Source: Pseudoalteromonas luteoviolacea
Lineage (GTDB): Bacteria > Pseudomonadota > Gammaproteobacteria > Enterobacterales > Alteromonadaceae
Length of the DNA stretch: 64,000 nucleotides
Direction of reading: 5' to 3'
Assembly: GCF_018100925.1 (NCBI RefSeq)
Contig: NZ_JAGJEH010000007.1
Location: 1-64,000 of the forward strand
The first letter of the stretch is position 1, and every line of letters starts with the position of its first letter. Below the pieces are notes generated by a model, which ran no database searches, was not told where the DNA came from, and was given only the letters and a program-made list of their open reading frames with translations. Of the stretch, positions 1 to 10,701 are shown one piece after another. The position numbers and the translations under genes were made by a program.

Positions 1-3000
1 CCCACTTCTGCGCTACTAAAGGTAAAGGACGCCGCTGTTTTTTCGGTGTTTGAATACGCGCTATCACCAAATGAAACACCGTGACCGCTCGGTGCTTGTG
101 TATCTATAGTTAAAGATAAATTACTTGCCGAATTCGCAGTATTGCCCGCATTGTCGACAGATTGCGCCGAGATGGTATGGCTGCCAGTCTGTAAAGTAGA
201 GGCTGTAATACTCCAGGCGCCACCAGACACAGTAGTACTCCCAATATTACCGTCGAGGCTAGACGACAAGTTAATTGTGTCACCAGTTGTGCCAGTACCT
301 GTGATAGTCGGCGTCGTATCATTGGTAATATTATCTGTATTTGACGTGCCAGAGTCACTACTTGCGGACAGATCCGGCGTACTTGGTGCATTTGGCGCAC
401 TGGTGTCAATGGTTACATTTAGAGCACTAGAAGCACTACTCTCATTACTGCTTGCATCCGTCGCTTTTGCCGTAATGGCATGTGTAGTCGCAGAGAGCGT
501 ACTGGTCGTAATTTGCCAGTTGCCGCCCGTAGCCGTGCCACTTCCGATCACCGTACTGCCAGACTGATCACTATACAGTCTAACAGTGCTGCCAGACTCA
601 GCTGTGCCACTAAATGTTGGCGTTGTATCTGAAGTGACATTATCAGTGTTGGATCCGCCGGTATCTGAAGCAGAATCTAGGTCCGGTGTTGATGGAGCGC
701 TGGGCGCAACATTATCAACCACAGTAACAGTGAACGATTTTTGGAATGTTGTCGTTGCATCATTTGACTGAACACAAACAATGTAATCGCCAGCATTCAG
801 GGCTGCCTGCGTTTGTAAGCTAGAGCCACTGATTTGGAAGCTACCATTGCCTGTGTGTGCAGAACAGGTACCATTTGCACTACTCCCGCTATTTACCAAG
901 GTGTAGCTATGTGTGTTAGCACTATCAACGTCAGTAGTAGATAACGTACCCACATTAGCCCCTGAACTTGTGGCTGATTGATTAATGCTATTGGCTGACA
1001 ACGCAATATCTGTTGGCGCATCATTTTGCGCTGTGATGTTTACTACCGCTTGATTGGAGCCTGTGCTATTGGCGGTACCATCATTAAATGTATAATCAAG
1101 TGTTACACTAGAAGGTGGATCTTCCGATGTATTCCCATAAGAAATAGATTGAATGACCCCATCGACTATAGCCGACGTTGCACTCGCATTAAATGTAAGC
1201 ACCAATGTACCGGCTGAGTTGGTTGTCACAGTACCAACATTTGTGCCGTTGTATGTAAAAGAACTCCCTTGTGTTAGTGTTCCAAGTAAATTCAAGTTCG
1301 CGAAAACATCTTGTGAACTTGCCCCGCCATTTCTGGCTATTGTCAAAGACGCCCCGTTGTAGTTTCCGTTTCCACCATTTAACGCATCTAGTTCTGTATC
1401 AGCAACGGTTGCATCACTATCAATCGCAACTGCCGAACCATTTTCTGTAAACGTAGACAACCCGTTCAATGAACTGAATACCGGAGTATCATTCGCTGCA
1501 ATTAGCGTAATGAGTGTATTGGCACCACTATCGGCAACTGTAAAGTCTAAGCCCGCACCTGGTGCGTTTGACAGCGTCAGTGCAACTTCCACGGCGGCAA
1601 AATCGGTCGCATCCGTATCCACCTGTAAAGTGCTGTTGCCGTTGAAGCGTACATTACTGGTAGTTAGGCCCGTCACACCAGTAATCGTTAGCGTATCACC
1701 AACTGCTAAATCGGCGATTGTATCGCCATTGAGATCCGCAGCAGCACCAATAAAATTATCGTTGCCACCATTACCTGTCATCGTATCGGTACCCGTACCA
1801 GGCCTTATAGTGTCAGCACTATCGCCGCCCGTTAATATATCGTTACCTGTTAAGTCAGTTGCAGCAATCACTAGGCTATCGCCAGCAAGCGCGGAAGCGT
1901 TGATTGTCACGCCAGCACTAATGGCCGCCCCAGACGTATTGCTGACTGTGATACTGCCACCATTGGTGGAGAAGTTATCAGGTATAGTCACAGAGAATAC
2001 ACTGTTAGAGCCAAGTGCAATCGTTTCAATGCTCGACACAGTGGTAGAGGCAAAATTAAATGTGCCACCATTTACCAATTGCAAGCTTTCGCTCCCCGCA
2101 GCACCACTAATCGCTGTTGAAAAGTCGCTGACGTTCTGTGCATCAAGGGTCACTGTAGCACCACTTGCAAGTGACAGCGTGCCAACGCTACTAAAGCTCG
2201 CCCCAGTAGTATCTGCGCCATCACTTGCCAACACAATATCAGCAACCGTCGCTTCACCAGTGAGACTGCCCGTAAAAGTATTTCCAGCGATATTAAAAGT
2301 AACCGCGTCACTAGATGAAGTTGCAGTTGCACTGGTTGTCGCGCCTACATTGACTGTCCTTGTATTTGAGCTGTCATCACCGATTACATAATTCTCAATG
2401 CCCGAAAGCACCGTTATATCTCCATCTCCTGTGATGTTGATCGTTTCGGTGCCAGCAGCCGTGATTGAACCGCTAAAGCTCTGGTTTTGGGACGCAGTCA
2501 TAGTTACCGAGGCACCTGTCACTAAAGACAAATTGGTAATATTTGTTATCGTAGCGCCACTGATGTTGGCACCATTGGACATACTGAGCGTATCTGCAAC
2601 TGTATTATCGCCGGTGAGAGTGCCTGTAAAAGTGAGTGTACCAACGTCAAATGTAATTGCATCACTACTACTTGTTGCGGTTACCGAGTGCCCGGCAGCG
2701 CTAAGCGTGACGGTTCTTGAGTTTGTGGTATCGTCATTGACTGTGTAATTCTCGACCCCCGAAACTGTCGCAATGTTCCCATCCCCACTTATCGACATTG
2801 TTTCTGTGCCTGCCGCCGTTACTGTCCCAGAAAATTGCGATAATTGGGCTGCGGTGAAACTCGCCGATGCCCCGCTAGACAATGTAAGGTTTTCAAAACC
2901 AGATACCGTGGCTGCGGCAATACTACCGCCATTCCCTATAGAAAGCGTATCGGTGCCTGAACCACCAGCAAGCGTTCCTGTCGCAACCAAGGTGCCCACA

Positions 3001-5069
3001 GTAACCGTGTCATTATTCGTACTGCCTGTAACATTTTGGCTCGCAGCACCCAGTGTAAACGAGTTTGCGACTGACAGAATGTAAGATTCAATTGCCGCAT
3101 TACCAGTTAACCCATCTGTCGCCGCAGAGATAGTGATCGTGTCAGTGCCCGAAGCTGTAACAGAGCTAAAACTGTCATGCTGAGCTTCGGTCATAGTGAC
3201 AGAAGCACCGGAGTTAAGCTCTAGCACTTCTGCATTTGATATCGTAGCCCCAGCAATATTTGACCCATTGGAAAGACGCAGCGTATCTCCTGTGCCTCCA
3301 CCTGCGTTAAGTGTGCCTGTTGGGGTTAACGCTGCGACATTTATAACATCATTGGAGCTACTACCCGTTACATTTTGCGATGCGCTGCCCAAACTAAATG
3401 TCATAGCAGCATTTAGCACATATGTTTCAATATCGGGATCACCGGTTAATTCGCCATTGCCATTGGCACTGGAAAGCGTGAATTGGTTTGTGCCATCGCC
3501 ATTGATCGTGGTGAAAGATTCATGCTGGGATTCGCTTAAGGTCAGATTGCCGTTGTTTGCAGCTGATAAAGTCTCAAAATTGGTTAAGGTAGTAAGGCCA
3601 CTGATATCGACACTGTCTGAAACAGCTAGGGTGTCGGTCCCACCGCCGCCATCTGCGGTTGAGCCCGATGCATGGGACGTTTGCGCAATTGTCAGAGTTT
3701 CATTTTCACTGGTAAACAAAATAGCTGGATTTAAGTTGGCACCAGTTGTTGTATTAAATGACGCGCCAGACGATGTCGTCGACGTCACATTCGTGACACT
3801 GACGGTTGAAGTACGTGACACACTATTGTCAGTACCGTCATTTACGACCACAGTCACAGATCTAGCAGTCGTATTAGGCGTTGAAGATGTATTGTTATAA
3901 GTAATCGCATCTAAAAATGTTTGTACTTGAGCAAGCGTCGCGGTTGCCCCAGTAATTGAAATGGTATCTTGCAATGTGACATCTGATTTTCCTGAAATGC
4001 CATTTAAGGCATTTTGAGCGGCTCCAGTTACATTGAGTCCTTCAGAAGCACCATCTTGATCATTGGTCAATGAAACCGTGATTGTCTTAATGGTATCTGA
4101 CTCTGCATCGGTCACGCTGGCGCTATTAGTAATGCCAACTCCGCCACTTCCTTCAGAAAACGCAGAAGATCTATCACTGCCCCCTGCAGCTGAATCTAGA
4201 TCGACAACGGGAGCTGTGTTTGCCGCAGTCACTGTTGCACCCACTTTAAAGGTATATGTGCCTTCATTGGGATCATTGCTGGTTATCGTCACCGTTGCTT
4301 CAGGAGAGCCTACCGTTGTCGGATCAAGTTGAACGACAAAGGTTGTACTCGTTACGCCGTTTAGTGAACTAGACCCCGGTTGGCTCGAAATGGAAAAGTC
4401 ATTTGATGCAGAAATACTGACTAGTGGCGATCCACTTAAAGTTAACGTAGAACTTGCAATCACATTTTCGATGGTAAACGTACGAGTAAAATTACTTGCG
4501 CCAGTTTGATGTGAACCAAAATCCGTGTGGTCACTGGCACTCGGTGTGTTATCCCCAGAGGTAATGGTTTGGTTGTTCCCTCTTAAGTTGATATCAGGAT
4601 CTGGCGCAGCAGCAACGGTACAGTCATCAGTATCAGGAAACCAGACTCCTCCACCGGGGCCAGCCTCACAGCTATCTTTACTGAGATAGGCCGACGTACA
4701 GCCAAATGACACTCTACAAGATGCCGCAAGTTCTTTAGCAATACTGACTTCACCACTGACTTGCGTGGAGTTCATCCCCTCACTACTAAGTAACCCTTGC
4801 TCAGCTAAAAATGCCAGTGTCGCGGCTTTCGCATCTTCTCCATCACGCGATTTTGAACTTGTCTGCTGAGCGATGTTAAACACCTGAATAGGTATTTCAT
4901 TCTCAGCAGAATGAAAGTGTGTATCATCACTCACTTTAATCGTATCTAGCGTCGGCACTTTATGGCTGGATGAAAAATAGCTCTCTGAAATATCTGAAGG
5001 CGGATTCGCAGCAACAAGAGAAGGGATCACGACTCCCAGTATTGAGGTGGTCATATCAAGCTTTTTCAT
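1..5069 (-). CDS. Giant repetitive surface/adhesin-like protein, C-terminus beyond the window
   Basis: I translated the minus strand from the ATG at 5069 and found it open to the left edge (about 1689 codons, no stop), so the gene is truncated by the window. The N-terminus (MKKLDMTTS...) has a short hydrophobic stretch, then a Cys-containing segment, then a choice-of-anchor-D/HYDIN-like domain (about residues 150-270). Next come a cadherin-like domain and several diverged units with the pattern ASVTMT-x-AQ followed by TAAGTETI (roughly 1850-3750). An RTX-like Gly/Asp block ([16 protein letters not shown]) lies near 1770-1850, then further cadherin-like domains, then tandem bacterial Ig-like domains toward the left edge (about 1-750). 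The start overlaps the stop of the upstream gene (ATGA), implying coupled translation. Such proteins are usually secreted adhesins. Export by type I secretion is inference, since the C-terminal signal is not visible. Confidence 0.9.
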   Translation of the reverse strand, partial: MKKLDMTTSILGVVIPSLVAANPPSDISESYFSSSHKVPTLDTIKVSDDTHFHSAENEIPIQVFNIAQQTSSKSRDGEDAKAATLAFLAEQGLLSSEGMNSTQVSGEVSIAKELAASCRVSFGCTSAYLSKDSCEAGPGGGVWFPDTDDCTVAAAPDPDINLRGNNQTITSGDNTPSASDHTDFGSHQTGASNFTRTFTIENVIASSTLTLSGSPLVSISASNDFSISSQPGSSSLNGVTSTTFVVQLDPTTVGSPEATVTITSNDPNEGTYTFKVGATVTAANTAPVVDLDSAAGGSDRSSAFSEGSGGVGITNSASVTDAESDTIKTITVSLTNDQDGASEGLNVTGAAQNALNGISGKSDVTLQDTISITGATATLAQVQTFLDAITYNNTSSTPNTTARSVTVVVNDGTDNSVSRTSTVSVTNVTSTTSSGASFNTTTGANLNPAILFTSENETLTIAQTSHASGSTADGGGGTDTLAVSDSVDISGLTTLTNFETLSAANNGNLTLSESQHESFTTINGDGTNQFTLSSANGNGELTGDPDIETYVLNAAMTFSLGSASQNVTGSSSNDVINVAALTPTGTLNAGGGTGDTLRLSNGSNIAGATISNAEVLELNSGASVTMTEAQHDSFSSVTASGTDTITISAATDGLTGNAAIESYILSVANSFTLGAASQNVTGSTNNDTVTVGTLVATGTLAGGSGTDTLSIGNGGSIAAATVSGFENLTLSSGASASFTAAQLSQFSGTVTAAGTETMSISGDGNIATVSGVENYTVNDDTTNSRTVTLSAAGHSVTATSSSDAITFDVGTLTFTGTLTGDNTVADTLSMSNGANISGATITNITNLSLVTGASVTMTASQNQSFSGSITAAGTETINITGDGDITVLSGIENYVIGDDSSNTRTVNVGATTSATATSSSDAVTFNIAGNTFTGSLTGEATVADIVLASDGADTTGASFSSVGTLSLASGATVTLDAQNVSDFSTAISGAAGSESLQLVNGGTFNFASTTVSSIETIALGSNSVFSVTIPDNFSTNGGSITVSNTSGAAISAGVTINASALAGDSLVIAATDLTGNDILTGGDSADTIRPGTGTDTMTGNGGNDNFIGAAADLNGDTIADLAVGDTLTITGVTGLTTSNVRFNGNSTLQVDTDATDFAAVEVALTLSNAPGAGLDFTVADSGANTLITLIAANDTPVFSSLNGLSTFTENGSAVAIDSDATVADTELDALNGGNGNYNGASLTIARNGGASSQDVFANLNLLGTLTQGSSFTYNGTNVGTVTTNSAGTLVLTFNASATSAIVDGVIQSISYGNTSEDPPSSVTLDYTFNDGTANSTGSNQAVVNITAQNDAPTDIALSANSINQSATSSGANVGTLSTTDVDSANTHSYTLVNSGSSANGTCSAHTGNGSFQISGSSLQTQAALNAGDYIVCVQSNDATTTFQKSFTVTVVDNVAPSAPSTPDLDSASDTGGSNTDNVTSDTTPTFSGTAESGSTVRLYSDQSGSTVIGSGTATGGNWQITTSTLSATTHAITAKATDASSNESSASSALNVTIDTSAPNAPSTPDLSASSDSGTSNTDNITNDTTPTITGTGTTGDTINLSSSLDGNIGSTTVSGGAWSITASTLQTGSHTISAQSVDNAGNTANSASNLSLTIDTQAPSGHGVSFGDSAYSNTEKTAASFTFSSAEV

Positions 5070-6253
5070 TTCAATACTTCCTTCGTAAAATCGTACAAGT
5101 GCGCAGAAATAGCATCATCACCACTGACCATTTCGGGAAACGTAGAGTTGGGAATAATGCTCAGATCATAAAGCTGACTTACATCACCTTTAAATTGCAG
5201 TTTTGATAGGGTTTGTCCGTTATGTTTATTTACTATCCATATTCCACACACCGTATCCGTTTGGGTGTGCGCCGCCGTCAATGGGATATCGCTGAAAACC
5301 TTAGATGCGCGAACTTGGCTGGTAGCAACCAGCATTAAGTCACCAAAAAATGACAGTCCGCGGGTAAATCCAGGTAAAGTGCAAACTGTTGACACTTCAC
5401 GGGTATCCGGGTTGTAACTAATAACTTCGCCTAAACCCGAATTACACAAGTAAACAAGTCCATCGTCACATCTAGGTGAGTGCGGCATTGATAATCCACT
5501 TAACAATATTTCATTGCTATCCACATCTATCAACGTACCATTTTGCTCAGTACGCCAAGAATCTTGACTATCTTGTGTATTAAAAGTGGTTACATATTTG
5601 GGACGGCCATTTTGCATCGCCATGCCGTTTAGATGACAGCGATCCTCAGCTTTTAACTCACTGATAAAATGCGGTTTCCATCGCGCTGTAAAGCCAGATT
5701 CAGACGACACTGTGGCAAGACAAGAAAAACTCGAATTCACTACCCACAAGCCTTCATCTCCCCAGGCGATATCATGGGTATTCAGGGTGCCCGTTGTAAG
5801 AGAAGAGCGCTCAGTAAATAATTTATCGCATTGCTTGATTGCACTGATCTGCTCCTCTCTTAATTGCTTAAACGAGGAAGTATCACGCTCTTCGTCTTGC
5901 AGCTTGCTGGCCAGCGAATCCAAATCGTCTAACTCTCCACGGCAAACGCTATCGCGAGACATATCACTCGATTTAAAATTCACAATGCGATTGACTGTGC
6001 TTACTAAAAAGCGATCTTCACTCACACAAATGCCCATTGGCCGAACAAACTTCTTAACGCTACAGCTAAGCGCATCAGCCCGACTGCGAAGCAACATGAC
6101 TGCATGTGATTGGTAGCTTGAAACTACCAACGAAATACCTAATGCTTGAAGAATTTTAGGAAAATTCTCACTGTATTCACTTGCAAAATCAATGTTAACG
6201 AAATCAGATTTATCACCTGCCCTTCCGTAACCCTGTTCCCGATACCCTTGCAT
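5066..6253 (-). CDS. TIGR03032-like (DUF4915) beta-propeller protein
   Basis: A 395-aa protein with the features I associate with the TIGR03032 family: [17 protein letters not shown], a CHLNG motif, MPHSPR followed by LVYLCNSG, and TRGLSF. These are repeated blade-like strands, suggesting a beta-propeller. The chosen start is the ATG at 6253 because a strong AAAGGAG lies just upstream; an in-frame GTG at 6289 would add 12 unlikely residues. The stop overlaps the start of the giant protein gene by four bases, so the two are probably made together. The family's function is not established to my knowledge. Context suggests a helper in producing or processing the giant surface protein, which is inference. 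Confidence 0.8.
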   Translation of the reverse strand: MQGYREQGYGRAGDKSDFVNIDFASEYSENFPKILQALGISLVVSSYQSHAVMLLRSRADALSCSVKKFVRPMGICVSEDRFLVSTVNRIVNFKSSDMSRDSVCRGELDDLDSLASKLQDEERDTSSFKQLREEQISAIKQCDKLFTERSSLTTGTLNTHDIAWGDEGLWVVNSSFSCLATVSSESGFTARWKPHFISELKAEDRCHLNGMAMQNGRPKYVTTFNTQDSQDSWRTEQNGTLIDVDSNEILLSGLSMPHSPRCDDGLVYLCNSGLGEVISYNPDTREVSTVCTLPGFTRGLSFFGDLMLVATSQVRASKVFSDIPLTAAHTQTDTVCGIWIVNKHNGQTLSKLQFKGDVSQLYDLSIIPNSTFPEMVSGDDAISAHLYDFTKEVLK

Positions 6254-6312
6254 GTCTCTACTCCTTTGCGAGCGGCTGGATAACACCACTCAACAATCAA
6301 ACAAGCTTAAAG

Positions 6313-7458
6313 TTAATTATTATTATTGAACCCAATTTCACTGCTCGATAGACCACAGCTAAGCAAGTAGGAGAGCTCCCCTGTTACCAAAGCTGCAGCA
6401 GTGGAAGTACCACTGGCTATAAAACTTGTGTTCTTTTTTTTCAGAGATAATGTCGCAGGCGCATACAGATCAACACACCTGCCAAAATTCGAAAATGGAG
6501 CCAAAGTGCCGTCACCCGACAGCGCTCCGACCGTTGTTACTCCCTTGACTTCAGATAGTTTATTACCGATACATGCATCCTTCCCATGGTTGCCAGCCGA
6601 TACGACCACATAGGCTACGCCACCATGATTTAACCCTTGCTCAATGACCTCTGAAAGCAACTGAGAAACAAAAGGCAAAGTCCAGCTGCTGTTAATAATG
6701 TCTACATTCATTTTCAAAGAGATACTAAACGCCAAAATCATCGCCGAGTTAAGCGTACTCGCTTGTTTAATGGCAACGAGTTCCGCGTCTACTTTCGCCT
6801 TATTTTTTGTTTTAAATTGCAGCTGATGTGCAATAACACTGGCAATCATGTTGCCATGTGTCGCTTCTGATTTTGTTTTGGCAGAAATGATATTTTGGCT
6901 ATCCGCGTCATAGGCAAGTAGAACATTAAAAAGTGAAAATGCGGATTCAGACAAATTAAAGCCATCATCTATGATGGCGATGCGACTGGGTTTTATCGAT
7001 GAATTGCATTGATAATTTCGCAGGCGCTGTAGAGTTTGCGAACTTGCGTGATTATTAACCTTGCGCTTTTGTATTTGGGGAGACCGAACGATGGCAAAGT
7101 CCGGCTGCACAAAAGCGCCCTTCAAGCGGCTGATTGATTCATAAGTCGACAAAAATTCGTCTTGCGTCGGCGTAACAAGTACAATTTCGTTAAGTCGATC
7201 ATTGGCAAGTACCTGCAAACTTAAGATTGATTCTATTCGTTCTAAGTGCTTTTTTTGCTCATTATTTACTTTAACAAGCATTTTTTCATTGAGGTAAAAT
7301 TGCAGTCCAATATTACTGTTGTAAATATTCTTCTGGCTTGTTGAATACAATTGTATTGTTTCATTATTATTTATGAAGTTGATAAAGGGTGCCTTGGAGC
7401 CACTTTTAGCAGTAGCTCCAATACTTAAGAACACCATGAAACAAAATATAAACTTCAC
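6313..7458 (-). CDS. S8 family subtilisin-like serine peptidase, exported
   Basis: A subtilisin-fold protease with its triad visible: Asp in IIDDGF (about residue 164), His in THGNMIAS (about 201) and Ser in SGTSTAAA (about 352). The oxyanion Asn is in SAGNHGKDAC. I chose the GTG at 7458 because it gives a clean signal peptide (MKFIFCFMVFLSIGATAKS). An upstream ATG at 7512 lies inside the preceding gene, has no ribosome site and would bury the signal peptide. The protein ends with a short run of Asn. It sits between three collar proteins and the TIGR03032/giant-protein pair, so processing of an exported partner is plausible but unproven. Confidence 0.85.
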   Translation of the reverse strand: MKFIFCFMVFLSIGATAKSGSKAPFINFINNNETIQLYSTSQKNIYNSNIGLQFYLNEKMLVKVNNEQKKHLERIESILSLQVLANDRLNEIVLVTPTQDEFLSTYESISRLKGAFVQPDFAIVRSPQIQKRKVNNHASSQTLQRLRNYQCNSSIKPSRIAIIDDGFNLSESAFSLFNVLLAYDADSQNIISAKTKSEATHGNMIASVIAHQLQFKTKNKAKVDAELVAIKQASTLNSAMILAFSISLKMNVDIINSSWTLPFVSQLLSEVIEQGLNHGGVAYVVVSAGNHGKDACIGNKLSEVKGVTTVGALSGDGTLAPFSNFGRCVDLYAPATLSLKKKNTSFIASGTSTAAALVTGELSYLLSCGLSSSEIGFNNNN

Positions 7459-7472
7459 TACAAACAGCTCAT

Positions 7473-8021
7473 CTAACTTCGCGGTGGAAAAATACCGTCC
7501 ATACAAAGACAAAACTGTATTGCAAGATACGGTTGTCTATTTTCATGAGCTTGATTTTGGCCATTGCTCAATATTGCTTGAGAATTCAAAGTAATATTTG
7601 AGCCTCCTAAGTCATCAGAAGAATAAACTCGGGCTACACCACCGGTTGTTGCCCTTGCTGCTGACAATAACCCCGTACCATTTGACCTATCAACAAGGCC
7701 ATCTTTAATGGTTTTACCCGCATTTAATTCATGGGTATGAGTAGGCAGTTCGCTTTCCAATAACACCACATCGGGCAACCCAACTCGATTTCCCAAATCG
7801 CCCGGAGATAAACCGGGCCCAGTGCCAAACATGGTTGGCGTTCGACCTTGTAAATCTGGTAACTGCATGTTTGTTTGACCATTGCCACCATAAGTCGTAC
7901 CTATCACAGCAAACAACGCCTGATTTTGAGATATATCGACAAATTGGCCATCACAAAACGCATAGCTAACGGGAGCAAAGGTGTAAGGCAACATATCAAC
8001 CTGACCAATAAATGGATCCAT
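7473..8021 (-). CDS. Phage tail collar domain / microcystin-dependent (MdpB-like) protein, third copy
   Basis: A 182-aa member of the tail-collar family (COG4675 type). Family signatures are MDPFIGQVDMLPYTFAP, FCDGQ, LFAVIGTTYGGNGQTN, LPDLQGRTPTMFG, and the end pattern NRQPYLAIQFCLCMDGIFPPR. In phages this fold closes the base of tail fibres; free-standing bacterial copies have no firmly known role. A strong AAAAGGAG precedes the ATG. It is the last of three tandem paralogues with short spacers, all carrying their own ribosome sites. No phage structural genes are nearby, so I read the trio as a host surface or assembly module rather than a prophage remnant. Confidence 0.88.
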   Translation of the reverse strand: MDPFIGQVDMLPYTFAPVSYAFCDGQFVDISQNQALFAVIGTTYGGNGQTNMQLPDLQGRTPTMFGTGPGLSPGDLGNRVGLPDVVLLESELPTHTHELNAGKTIKDGLVDRSNGTGLLSAARATTGGVARVYSSDDLGGSNITLNSQAILSNGQNQAHENRQPYLAIQFCLCMDGIFPPRS

Positions 8022-8034
8022 TTTAATTCTCCTT

Positions 8035-8562
8035 TTAGTTACGTGACGGATAGAGGCCGTTCATACAAATAATAAAGCCAAGGTAGAGCATTGGCATACG
8101 GTTTTCATGGGACTCGTCTCCACCAGCAGTGCCGATCGCTCTTGCACTAAATGGGTTGGTTTCTAGTCCCGCCGTTGTATCGGGTAAAAAGTGCAGCTCA
8201 CTGCCAATATATGACTGCCCGTCTATTGGTGCTTGTAGCTCTGAAGTGGCACTTGTTACTTGCACTGGGTGGCTATGTGCCGGCAGTTGGCTCTCCGATA
8301 GCACGACTCGCTCAACGCCATACCTCTGTCCCAAAGATCGGTTAGTTAATCCCGGGCCCTGACCATCCCCCACAGGGACCCGCCCACGCATATCGGGTAG
8401 CCCATAAGTGGTACGCCCATCTCCCCCATAATTTGAGCCCAACAAGCTAAACAAAGACTCGTTGTCTGTGATTGCCTGCAACTGTCCGGCACAATAAGAC
8501 CAATGGTAGGGGGAATATACGCCTGCAAACATGCGAATTTCACCTAAATATGCATCACTCAT
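8035..8562 (-). CDS. Phage tail collar domain / MdpB-like protein, second copy
   Basis: A 175-aa collar-family protein. Diagnostic segments are MSDAYLGEIRMFAG, WSYCAGQ, LFSLLGSNYGGDGRTTYG, LPDMRGRVPVG and the C-terminal MPMLYLGFIICMNGLYPSR. It is clearly homologous to the copies on either side but well diverged in its central loop (about residues 95-140), the part that varies most in the family. AAAGGAG precedes the ATG. The spacer to the next copy is 13 bases. Its role is unknown, and co-expression of all three suggests a hetero-oligomer or alternative tips, which is inference. Confidence 0.88.
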   Translation of the reverse strand: MSDAYLGEIRMFAGVYSPYHWSYCAGQLQAITDNESLFSLLGSNYGGDGRTTYGLPDMRGRVPVGDGQGPGLTNRSLGQRYGVERVVLSESQLPAHSHPVQVTSATSELQAPIDGQSYIGSELHFLPDTTAGLETNPFSARAIGTAGGDESHENRMPMLYLGFIICMNGLYPSRN

Positions 8563-8577
8563 ACTCTGCTCCTTTAA

Positions 8578-9126
8578 TTAGTTTCGTGGCGGGTACGCGC
8601 CGTTAAGCGCAATGACAAAGCCAATTACAGTAGACGGCTGTAAATTAGTATGAGGCGCATTTTCACCAACGGTTTGAATACTTTGTGACGACAACGTATC
8701 GAGCCCACCAGAGTTTTGCGCATAAAACTTCTTCACGCCTGTTGGGAATTGCGTATTAGCCGTAGAAATCGTGTATCGAGCAGTTGGATTTGCATTACTG
8801 AAAGGTAAAAAGCTATCGCCTTCTAAGGAATCAACTTGAAAATCGTGACTGTGCCCTGTCTGAGCATTATTGAGCGTAACTTCCTCAAAGCCACCTTTTT
8901 GCCCTTGTTGAAAAATGTCATACTTTCCCGGAAAAACTGGCGTTCGGCCACGCATATCGGGTAACGCAAAATTCGTCCTTGCGTCACCGCCAAATGTATC
9001 TGACAACAAGGAGAACAAGGCGGGATTGTCATTGACTGGTATCAACGCACCATTACACGCCGCCCAATGCACAGGTGGAAAGTTGAAGGCAATCATTTGC
9101 ATCATGCCTAAATAAGGATTAACCAT
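8578..9126 (-). CDS. Phage tail collar domain / MdpB-like protein, first copy
   Basis: A collar-family protein of 182 aa from the ATG at 9126 (MVNPYLGMMQMIAFNF), chosen because AAGGAG lies at proper distance; a GTG nine bases earlier overlaps that site. It has the signatures AACNGALI, LFSLLSDTFGGDARTNF, LPDMRGRTPVFPG and TVIGFVIALNGAYPPR. It is the first of three tandem paralogues transcribed after the DUF6916-like gene. The family is often found as bacterial triplets next to a small DUF6916-type gene, consistent with the arrangement here (from general knowledge, not searched). Confidence 0.88.
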   Translation of the reverse strand: MVNPYLGMMQMIAFNFPPVHWAACNGALIPVNDNPALFSLLSDTFGGDARTNFALPDMRGRTPVFPGKYDIFQQGQKGGFEEVTLNNAQTGHSHDFQVDSLEGDSFLPFSNANPTARYTISTANTQFPTGVKKFYAQNSGGLDTLSSQSIQTVGENAPHTNLQPSTVIGFVIALNGAYPPRN

Positions 9127-9155
9127 AAAAACCACTCCTTAACTTTGACTTGGGT

Positions 9156-9461
9156 TTAACCCACTTCTTGAACACGTCTACGTGAAATAACTATCTGATA
9201 TTTATCTTGATCATAAATACTCATAAACATCGGATATTCACCAAACGCACTATGCTTAAAAAGATAGTTGTCTTGCGGAAGCTGGTTGCTTGGGTCTCCC
9301 TTTAGCGAGATACAAAATGAGGTAAACTCATCAGTGTCTATGCGGCCATCTTCAACATTACTAATCGCTAATTTGCCAACTAACTGCTCGTTTTGTGTTG
9401 AAAACACCTCGACCTCTTCACCAACTAACGAATGCATTAACTCTTGTGTCACTTTTGTCAT
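9156..9461 (-). CDS. DUF6916-like small protein
   Basis: A 101-aa soluble protein. The core FCISLKGD...LPQDNYLFKHSAFGEYPMFM...YQIVISRRR fits the DUF6916 pattern as I recall it: a beta-rich domain with a conserved LPQ-x-x-Y-x-x-x-H centre. It has no signal peptide or membrane segment. It lies 29 bases before the collar trio in the same direction, the usual neighbour of collar genes, so it may be their assembly partner. Function is unknown, and the family assignment is from pattern memory only. Confidence 0.7.
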   Translation of the reverse strand: MTKVTQELMHSLVGEEVEVFSTQNEQLVGKLAISNVEDGRIDTDEFTSFCISLKGDPSNQLPQDNYLFKHSAFGEYPMFMSIYDQDKYQIVISRRRVQEVG

Positions 9462-9526
9462 TGCTTGCTACTCTGCGTCTATTTTTTAAAACTTCTGATC
9501 AACCATAATTGCTGTGATTGCCTGCG

Positions 9527-10039
9527 TTATACACCAACAATGCTTTTCATTGCCGGGGGGTACCAAATGAGCAACTCATGGGGCGTTTGCACTTCCATCA
9601 CTTGAAAGCCAAGCTCTAAATACAAGCGTTTAGCGGCTAAGTTGTGACTTAGAACCGCCAATGTAAGAGGGACAGCCGACTGTGCGGCGCAATGCTGGAA
9701 CGACTGTACAATTGCGCGCCCGAAACCGTGACCTCGCGCAGCAATTAAAAAACCGATATCAATCAACCTGATCTCATTGTGGCCAAAATCCAATGTGGCT
9801 TTGCCAATAGGTTCACCGTGTTTTTCAATAATGAAATACATCGCATTGGGAAACTGAGCACCATAGCCTTGAGTTTGCGCTTTTAGCTGCATCTCGACGA
9901 TTGATTCAATAAAATCACGCTCGCCATCAATACACTGCAAATCCTCTCTTACTTCTCTATGCAGCTTTTCGATAAATGGTTTATCAGTTGCCTTTGATGG
10001 GCGTATGTGTAGCCCTTCTGGTATGGTAAATTGCACCAT
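9527..10039 (-). CDS. GNAT family N-acetyltransferase
   Basis: A 170-aa GNAT protein. The acetyl-CoA pyrophosphate-binding stretch is seen in AARGHGFGRAIVQSF (an R/Q-x-x-G-x-G/A variant), followed by the motif B pattern LAVLSHNLAAKRLYLELGFQVM. GGATAAGGAAA precedes the ATG. It lies in the leftward accessory operon between the hydroxylase and the DUF6916-like gene. The substrate is unknown. Its location would allow a role in modifying a product of this cluster, but GNATs are common passengers. Confidence 0.85.
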   Translation of the reverse strand: MVQFTIPEGLHIRPSKATDKPFIEKLHREVREDLQCIDGERDFIESIVEMQLKAQTQGYGAQFPNAMYFIIEKHGEPIGKATLDFGHNEIRLIDIGFLIAARGHGFGRAIVQSFQHCAAQSAVPLTLAVLSHNLAAKRLYLELGFQVMEVQTPHELLIWYPPAMKSIVGV

Positions 10040-10081
10040 TTTCCTTATCCTCTTTTGTGCACCTATTGAGTATATGCAGCA

Positions 10082-10696
10082 TTAAAACTTTTGCTCGGAA
10101 CTTTCTATTAAATTTTTCAGCCAAACACCTACTTTACAATCAATAACCAAATTGATTCTCGCTTCAGCTCCTAGGTTAGAAACACTGTGTTCTAAATCCG
10201 CATTGAGATACCATACTTCATTGCACTTCATCGGTACGATCCGGTTGTTTACGACAAACTCAACTTGTTCTGCACCGGCGATTGGCACATGTATCCGCGC
10301 CTCTCCATATTCCATCGACAAGTGGTGATCTCTGTGTGGCAAGATATGACTACCAGCCTCTAAACGCATTAACCTTATCGACTTAAACGAGCATTTAAAT
10401 TGGGCTAGGAAGCTTTTCAATATGGGAAGCCTATTCATGATTGGTAAGGGAGCAAATTGAGCGTTCTGTTCTTCAATTGAAAAACACTGGAGGATCGGGT
10501 GTGCATTAACGTGGGCTTGATTGGCATAGAGTGGTAATACGTTCCAATGTCCTGAAAATCCAGAGGAGTTAACATGTGAGTACCAAGTCAGCTCATTTAA
10601 TGCTAATACTTCCTCTTTCAACGCTGTAAAATCGCAGTTTAAAGCTAACTTAGCAAAAGCCACTGGATTATTATGCGTCCCTATATTGGTGCTCAT
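10082..10696 (-). CDS. Aspartyl/asparaginyl beta-hydroxylase domain protein (2-oxoglutarate/Fe(II) dioxygenase)
   Basis: A 204-aa double-stranded beta-helix dioxygenase. The iron facial triad is visible as His121-x-Asp123 in LPHRDHH and His170 in DLEHSVSN, with Arg180 in EARINLVID placed to hold 2-oxoglutarate. The family hydroxylates Asp/Asn residues or related substrates. There is no signal peptide, so it acts in the cytoplasm before export of any target. In this operon, possible targets are the collar proteins or the Asp/Asn-rich giant surface protein (inference). The stop is only six bases from the preceding Tat-propeller gene. Confidence 0.85.
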   Translation of the reverse strand: MSTNIGTHNNPVAFAKLALNCDFTALKEEVLALNELTWYSHVNSSGFSGHWNVLPLYANQAHVNAHPILQCFSIEEQNAQFAPLPIMNRLPILKSFLAQFKCSFKSIRLMRLEAGSHILPHRDHHLSMEYGEARIHVPIAGAEQVEFVVNNRIVPMKCNEVWYLNADLEHSVSNLGAEARINLVIDCKVGVWLKNLIESSEQKF

Positions 10697-10701
10697 TGCA
10701 C

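Noticed and set aside
1500-3800. Short repeated DNA segments that could suggest a repeat array or CRISPR
   Set aside because: Repeats are long, diverged and in frame with the giant protein's domains; there are no constant-length spacers.
142-4332. Series of rightward ORFs rich in Val/Ser/Pro across the left end
   Set aside because: They are the antisense of the repetitive Ser/Thr/Gly-rich giant protein read on the minus strand, have no ribosome sites and resemble no family.
7473-9126. Prophage remnant
   Set aside because: Only collar-domain proteins are present, with no capsid, terminase, integrase or tail tube genes, and the flanking genes are not phage-like.
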